Shown here: piece after piece, positions 5,703-8,325 of the stretch | Layout of the letters: the number at the start of each line of letters is the position of its first letter | Numbering within the stretch: the stretch's first letter is position 1 | From: an uncultured Oscillochloris sp. | Lineage (GTDB): Bacteria > Chloroflexota > Chloroflexia > Chloroflexales > Chloroflexaceae | Direction of reading: 5' to 3' | Length of the DNA: 8,325 bases | NCBI GenBank assembly: GCA_903877945.1 | Contig: CAIRFY010000280.1 | Span: 1-8,325, forward strand | Notes under the pieces: model-generated | The model's input: the letters and a program-made list of their open reading frames with translations, nothing else | The model's database searches: none | Told to the model about the DNA's origin: nothing | Program-made: the position numbers and the translations under genes

Positions 5703-6716
5703 CTAGTGGGCTACCGCCTCATTCGCTGTATGGCCGTGATCTTCATGATCACCGCCGTGGGCCTGCACCGCCAGCCCGGCAAAGACGACTGTGAGTACGG
5801 CAAAGATAACGGCCTGAATGAAGGCGACGAACACCTCAAGGCCGTAGAAGGGAACCGGCAACAAATAGGCGAAGAGGAAGGTCATCACCGCGAGTACCAC
5901 CTCACCGCCGAAGATGTTACCAAAGATACGAAAGGCGAAAGCCACGATACGCATGATCTCCGAGAACAACTCAAGGATGCCCACGAAGGTCATAATCGCG
6001 CCCTGCTTACCGAAGGGGTTGATGAAGAACTTGCCGAGGTAGCCGAGCCCGAGCGCCTGGAAGCCCCAGAACTCCACCATAAACACCGCCACCAGGGCGA
6101 AGGCGAAGGTGACGTTCAGATCCGCCGCAGGGGCACGCAGGAGGGGGATAAACAGGTTTCCCTTGCCGCAGTAGGCGGGGAATTGCTGAACGAGCAGGGG
6201 TGCGGCGGGGGCGGCTGCCGCCTCGGTGGTTGTTGCAGCCCCAGCTTCCGCAGCCGCCGCAGGAGCTTCAGGCCGACACATCCCGACACTGCCCACACCG
6301 GGGATAAGCGCCAGCATGTTACCGAAGAGGAAGAAGAAGAGGATGGTCATCGGCAGAGCGAAGAACTTGCCAACATTCTTCTTGTCAACTCCACGTGCGA
6401 AGTCGTAGAAGAATTCGATCAGAAACTCGATGATGTTCTGGAAGCCACGTGGGACAGCTTGCAACCGCTGACCAATACCGAAGGCGATCCCGATGAGGAT
6501 CACATCCACCAGAACCGTCATCAGCACTGCGTTGGTGAACGGCACTCCCGAGGCACAGGTCTCACCCGAATCCGCGAGTTTGCCAGCGATGCAGAGGAGG
6601 GGCTCTGCGGCAGCCGAAATGTGCAGGTCGTCCTTGGTCATCCGAATGCCTAGGAAGTACATGATGGCACCGATCACCGCCAGCACTCCCAAGACGGTGA
6701 GGATCCGATTTCGCAT
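5703..6716 (-). CDS. atpB: F1Fo ATP synthase subunit a
   Basis: This is the membrane stator that holds the two proton half-channels. At 337 residues it is longer than the E. coli protein (271). An extra N-terminal membrane helix (about 5-24) precedes the canonical helices. The essential Arg is R263 in FRIFGNIFGGEVV, with E272 and Q301 (FIQAVIFAVLTVVF) in the channel positions. An Ala/Pro/Glu/Thr-rich insert (about 148-175) lies in the extracytoplasmic loop before the conserved DLNVTFA (199-205). The only four cysteines (42, 54, 147, 183) all lie in predicted extracytoplasmic segments. The C-terminal tail is His-rich (H320, H324, H327, H329, H337). The ATG at 6716 has AGGGG (6726-6730) nine bases upstream. 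First gene of the operon; no atpI is present upstream. Confidence 0.98.
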   Translation of the reverse strand: MRNRILTVLGVLAVIGAIMYFLGIRMTKDDLHISAAAEPLLCIAGKLADSGETCASGVPFTNAVLMTVLVDVILIGIAFGIGQRLQAVPRGFQNIIEFLIEFFYDFARGVDKKNVGKFFALPMTILFFFLFGNMLALIPGVGSVGMCRPEAPAAAAEAGAATTTEAAAAPAAPLLVQQFPAYCGKGNLFIPLLRAPAADLNVTFAFALVAVFMVEFWGFQALGLGYLGKFFINPFGKQGAIMTFVGILELFSEIMRIVAFAFRIFGNIFGGEVVLAVMTFLFAYLLPVPFYGLEVFVAFIQAVIFAVLTVVFAGLAVQAHGGDHEDHGHTANEAVAH

Positions 6717-6762
6717 CGTGGCGATCCCCTCTCCCTATGTAATTGAGAACTCTTTCACAAAC

Positions 6763-6792
6763 ATTTTACCATAGAGGGCAAAAAAATGCCAA
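6763..6792 (-). promoter_or_regulatory. Main promoter of the atp operon (P1)
   Basis: On the minus strand, -35 TTGGCA (6787-6792; 5/6 consensus), an 18-base spacer and -10 TAAAAT (6763-6768; 5/6). TGG directly precedes the -10, giving an extended -10 element. Transcription would start near 6756, leaving a leader of about 40 bases before atpB. The spacer contains a run of seven T. Confidence 0.7.
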
Positions 6793-6823
6793 CTGTTCGC
6801 CATTGACGTGAGGTGAGCAGTTG
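6780..6823 (-). terminator. Probable intrinsic terminator of the regulator gene, overlapping P1
   Basis: On the minus strand CAACTGCTCACC (6823-6812) pairs with GGCGAACAGTTG (6801-6790) with two mismatches around a 10-base loop. GCA and seven T (6786-6780) follow. The shape fits a rho-independent terminator ending the upstream gene, though the stem is imperfect. The distal arm overlaps the -35 of P1, so the same inverted repeat could instead be a protein-binding operator. Confidence 0.4.
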
Positions 6824-6858
6824 ATACTTCTATGACCACCCGGCTGGAAATTGCCCGG

Positions 6859-6887
6859 AGTATACCATAGCTCTTTGTAGTGCGCAA
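6859..6887 (-). promoter_or_regulatory. Second, upstream promoter candidate (P2) for the atp operon
   Basis: On the minus strand, -35 TTGCGC (6882-6887; weak), a 17-base spacer and -10 TATACT (6859-6864; 5/6), preceded by TGG as an extended -10. It shares the string CTATGGTA with P1 at the -10. Its transcript would pass through the hairpin and T-run at 6823-6780 before reaching atpB, so it may be attenuated. Confidence 0.5.
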
Positions 6888-6896
6888 ACCCGTATG

Positions 6897-8042
6897 CTAT
6901 GCATCCGAAAGATTGTCACGCAACTCACGAATGGCTCGCTTGGCATTCACCCAGACGGCACCGATCTTTGAACTGGCAACCTTCTTGTTAAAAACCAGCA
7001 CGAGCAAAAATCGCTGCACAACATCGAAACAATAGAGATCGTAATTCAAACCATCGTGGATGTAAACTGTAAGGGCGTCTTCTTCGTGCAACTGACGGGC
7101 GACCTCGCCAGCCGTAGAGAAACTCGTAGAGAGCAGCGGTAGCACGATCATCATAGGGAGGTTATGGGCCGTGCCAACATCGACGAGCACCATACCAGCG
7201 CGGTCGGTGAGCATCACGCTTTGGGCACCGAGTTCTTGAGCGATCTGGCTCATGATCTTTCGGACGGCGTTAATATTCTCAGCGGTGACGATCATTGTGC
7301 CGGAGTTGCGTCTGCCGGGCACATCAGGCATCGATTTCGGCTCGGGCTTCGGCTCGGGCCTTCGCTCGACCGCTGCCTTCGTGCGCGATGCGAGGCCGCC
7401 GCGCTGCGGATGCGCGGGCGCAGACGGAGACGGCGGCGTAGCAGCCTGCTCACGCTCACGCGCCGACGGCAGCACCACACGGGACGGGGTGAAATCGTGC
7501 CGCTCGGTTTTTGTCTCATTGGCTACGGGGCTGCTTGCCCGCGCCCCCGGAGGGGCTGCGGAGACCGTACGCACGCCGACCCGCCGGGGCTTCACCTCAG
7601 GCACAGGCTCGGGTTCAGGCTCGGGTTGAGCGACTGCCGCCGTGGCTGCCGCCGTGGCTGCCGCCGTGGCTGCCGCCTCACGTGCCGCGTGCAGCGCCGA
7701 CTGGATCGCCGCGTGGAGATGATCGGCCGCGCCCGGCCCGTGCAGGAACTGGTAGACACCGAGCGCCTCTGCCTGTTTGCGGGCGCTCTCGTTGATGTCA
7801 GTGCTATACAGCAGTACATTCGTCTGAATCTCAAAGTTGGGAATGATCTCAGCCAACTCCAGCCCCGACATCCCCGGCAGGTCAACGTCCGCAACGACGG
7901 CATCTGGTGGATTCGCTCGCATCTCCCAGAGGGCATCATTCGCCGAGTCAAAAATCTGAACGCTTACCGTATCGCCAAGCGCGGCGGGCAGGGCGCGCAA
8001 GGTTTCATTTTCGGCTGTCACGACTATGAGGCGATAGGTCAT
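6897..8042 (-). CDS. Receiver-like and Roadblock/LC7 two-domain regulatory protein
   Basis: The 381-residue cytoplasmic protein has three parts. Residues 1-118 resemble a response-regulator receiver: D52 in DAVVADVDLPGMSG fits the phosphoacceptor and S80 the conserved Ser/Thr. However, the usual acidic pair of the first strand is T9-A10-E11, and the conserved Lys before Pro in the fifth strand is replaced (FLHGP, 99-103), so phosphorylation is doubtful. Residues 119-250 are a low-complexity linker with AAAT repeats and PEPEPEP and PKPEP runs. Residues 250-375 match a Roadblock/LC7 fold (e.g. SVMLTDRAGMVLVDVG, 275-290), a family that binds Ras-like GTPases such as MglA or forms dimeric scaffolds. 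There is no DNA-binding domain. The ATG at 8042 has only a weak ribosome site. A 180-base gap with promoters separates it from atpB, so co-regulation is uncertain. Confidence 0.85.
   Translation of the reverse strand: MTYRLIVVTAENETLRALPAALGDTVSVQIFDSANDALWEMRANPPDAVVADVDLPGMSGLELAEIIPNFEIQTNVLLYSTDINESARKQAEALGVYQFLHGPGAADHLHAAIQSALHAAREAAATAAATAAATAAVAQPEPEPEPVPEVKPRRVGVRTVSAAPPGARASSPVANETKTERHDFTPSRVVLPSAREREQAATPPSPSAPAHPQRGGLASRTKAAVERRPEPKPEPKSMPDVPGRRNSGTMIVTAENINAVRKIMSQIAQELGAQSVMLTDRAGMVLVDVGTAHNLPMMIVLPLLSTSFSTAGEVARQLHEEDALTVYIHDGLNYDLYCFDVVQRFLLVLVFNKKVASSKIGAVWVNAKRAIRELRDNLSDA
7634..7677. repeat. 12-base tandem repeat in the regulator linker
   Basis: CTGCCGCCGTGG is repeated three times exactly, plus a partial fourth copy of 8 bases. 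On the minus strand it encodes the AAAT tetrapeptide repeats of the linker. The perfect identity points to recent slippage, so copy number may vary between strains. Confidence 0.95.
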
Positions 8043-8119
8043 CGTAGGTTCTCGCTTCTCGGCGAGGGGGAAGCTCCAGCTCCCGCCCTATGTAGCTTGT
8101 GTAACACGATTCTGTCTGT

Positions 8120-8150
8120 AGTATACTCTATCGTCGTTGCATCGGTGCAA
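8120..8150 (-). promoter_or_regulatory. Possible promoter of the receiver/Roadblock gene
   Basis: On the minus strand -10 TATACT (8120-8125) lies 19 bases from a -35-like TTGCAC (8145-8150). The spacing is long and the -35 is a partial match. It would give a leader of about 70 bases before the ATG at 8042. Confidence 0.35.
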
Positions 8151-8200
8151 GGCAGCGCAACAGCGCCAGGGCTGATGCAAAGTCGTGAGATCGCCGCTCA

Positions 8201-8308
8201 GCCCTCACCCCCCAGCCCCCTCTCCCTGAGCGGGAGAGGGGGAGTCGGACGCATCCTGTTGCGGAATCTCCCCTCTCCCCGTGAGGGAGAGGGGCTGGGG
8301 GTGAGGGC
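8201..8308. repeat. GC-rich double-hairpin inverted repeat (REP/BIME-like)
   Basis: Outer arms 8201-8227 and 8284-8308 are near-perfect reverse complements; the left arm has two extra C. Each side also folds on itself. CCCCCTCTCCC (8216-8226) pairs with 8232-8242 around loop TGAGC, and CCCCTCTCCC (8270-8279) pairs with 8285-8294 around loop CGTGA. The CCCTCACCCCC...CCCTCTCCC style is common as dispersed intergenic repeats in several bacterial groups, from general knowledge. It separates the regulator promoter from whatever lies upstream of the window. Confidence 0.85.
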
Positions 8309-8325
8309 CGGAGGGTGACTTTGCA

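Noticed and set aside
5700..6653. Plus-strand open frame (317 codons), His/Glu-rich
   Set aside because: Antisense to atpB; the apparent composition comes from complementing hydrophobic codons.
7164..8318. Plus-strand open frame (384 codons)
   Set aside because: Antisense to the regulator and running into the GC-rich repeat; Arg/Gly/Leu-rich with no domain.

Overview
The window holds most of an F1Fo ATP synthase operon, read entirely on the minus strand. In transcription order the genes are a (atpB), c (atpE), b (atpF), delta (atpH), alpha (atpA), gamma (atpG) and beta (atpD). The epsilon gene (atpC) would be expected just beyond base 1 but is not in the window. Upstream of atpB lies a separate minus-strand gene for a protein with a receiver-like N-terminus, an Ala/Pro/Glu-rich linker and a C-terminal Roadblock/LC7 domain. 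The short delta (162 aa), the style of subunits b and c, and the repeat-rich spacers suggest a Chloroflexota bacterium, probably a filamentous phototroph of the Chloroflexales (Chloroflexus/Roseiflexus relatives). This placement rests on remembered family resemblance, not on a search.

Layout by position: 8201-8308 is a GC-rich double-hairpin repeat; 8120-8150 is a possible promoter for the regulator; 8042-6897 is the receiver/Roadblock gene. The 180-base gap 6896-6717 carries two sigma70-type promoters with extended -10 elements and a probable terminator overlapping the second promoter. Then come atpB (6716-5703), atpE (5640-5407), a 184-base spacer with a coding-like fragment on the opposite strand, atpF (5222-4728), atpH (4634-4146), atpA (4050-2485), atpG (2395-1523) and atpD (1480-62).

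The Fo genes a, c and b encode the membrane proton channel and stator stalk. Delta, alpha, gamma and beta encode the F1 catalytic head, rotor shaft and stator cap. All main catalytic residues are present: the P-loops, the alpha arginine finger, the beta catalytic Glu, the subunit a essential Arg and the subunit c carboxylate. The c subunit lacks the Na+ ligand pattern, so the enzyme is most likely H+-coupled.

The genes are ordinary; the unusual material lies between and around them. Three intergenic junctions (delta-alpha, alpha-gamma and beta-downstream) each contain an inverted array of tandem 7-base units, built from two different heptamers. This resembles the short tandemly repeated repetitive (STRR) sequences of filamentous cyanobacteria. 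The c-b spacer contains an apparent remnant of an unrelated gene. Subunit a has an Ala-rich loop insert, and its only four cysteines fall in predicted extracytoplasmic loops. I found no evidence of a wholly new multi-gene system.
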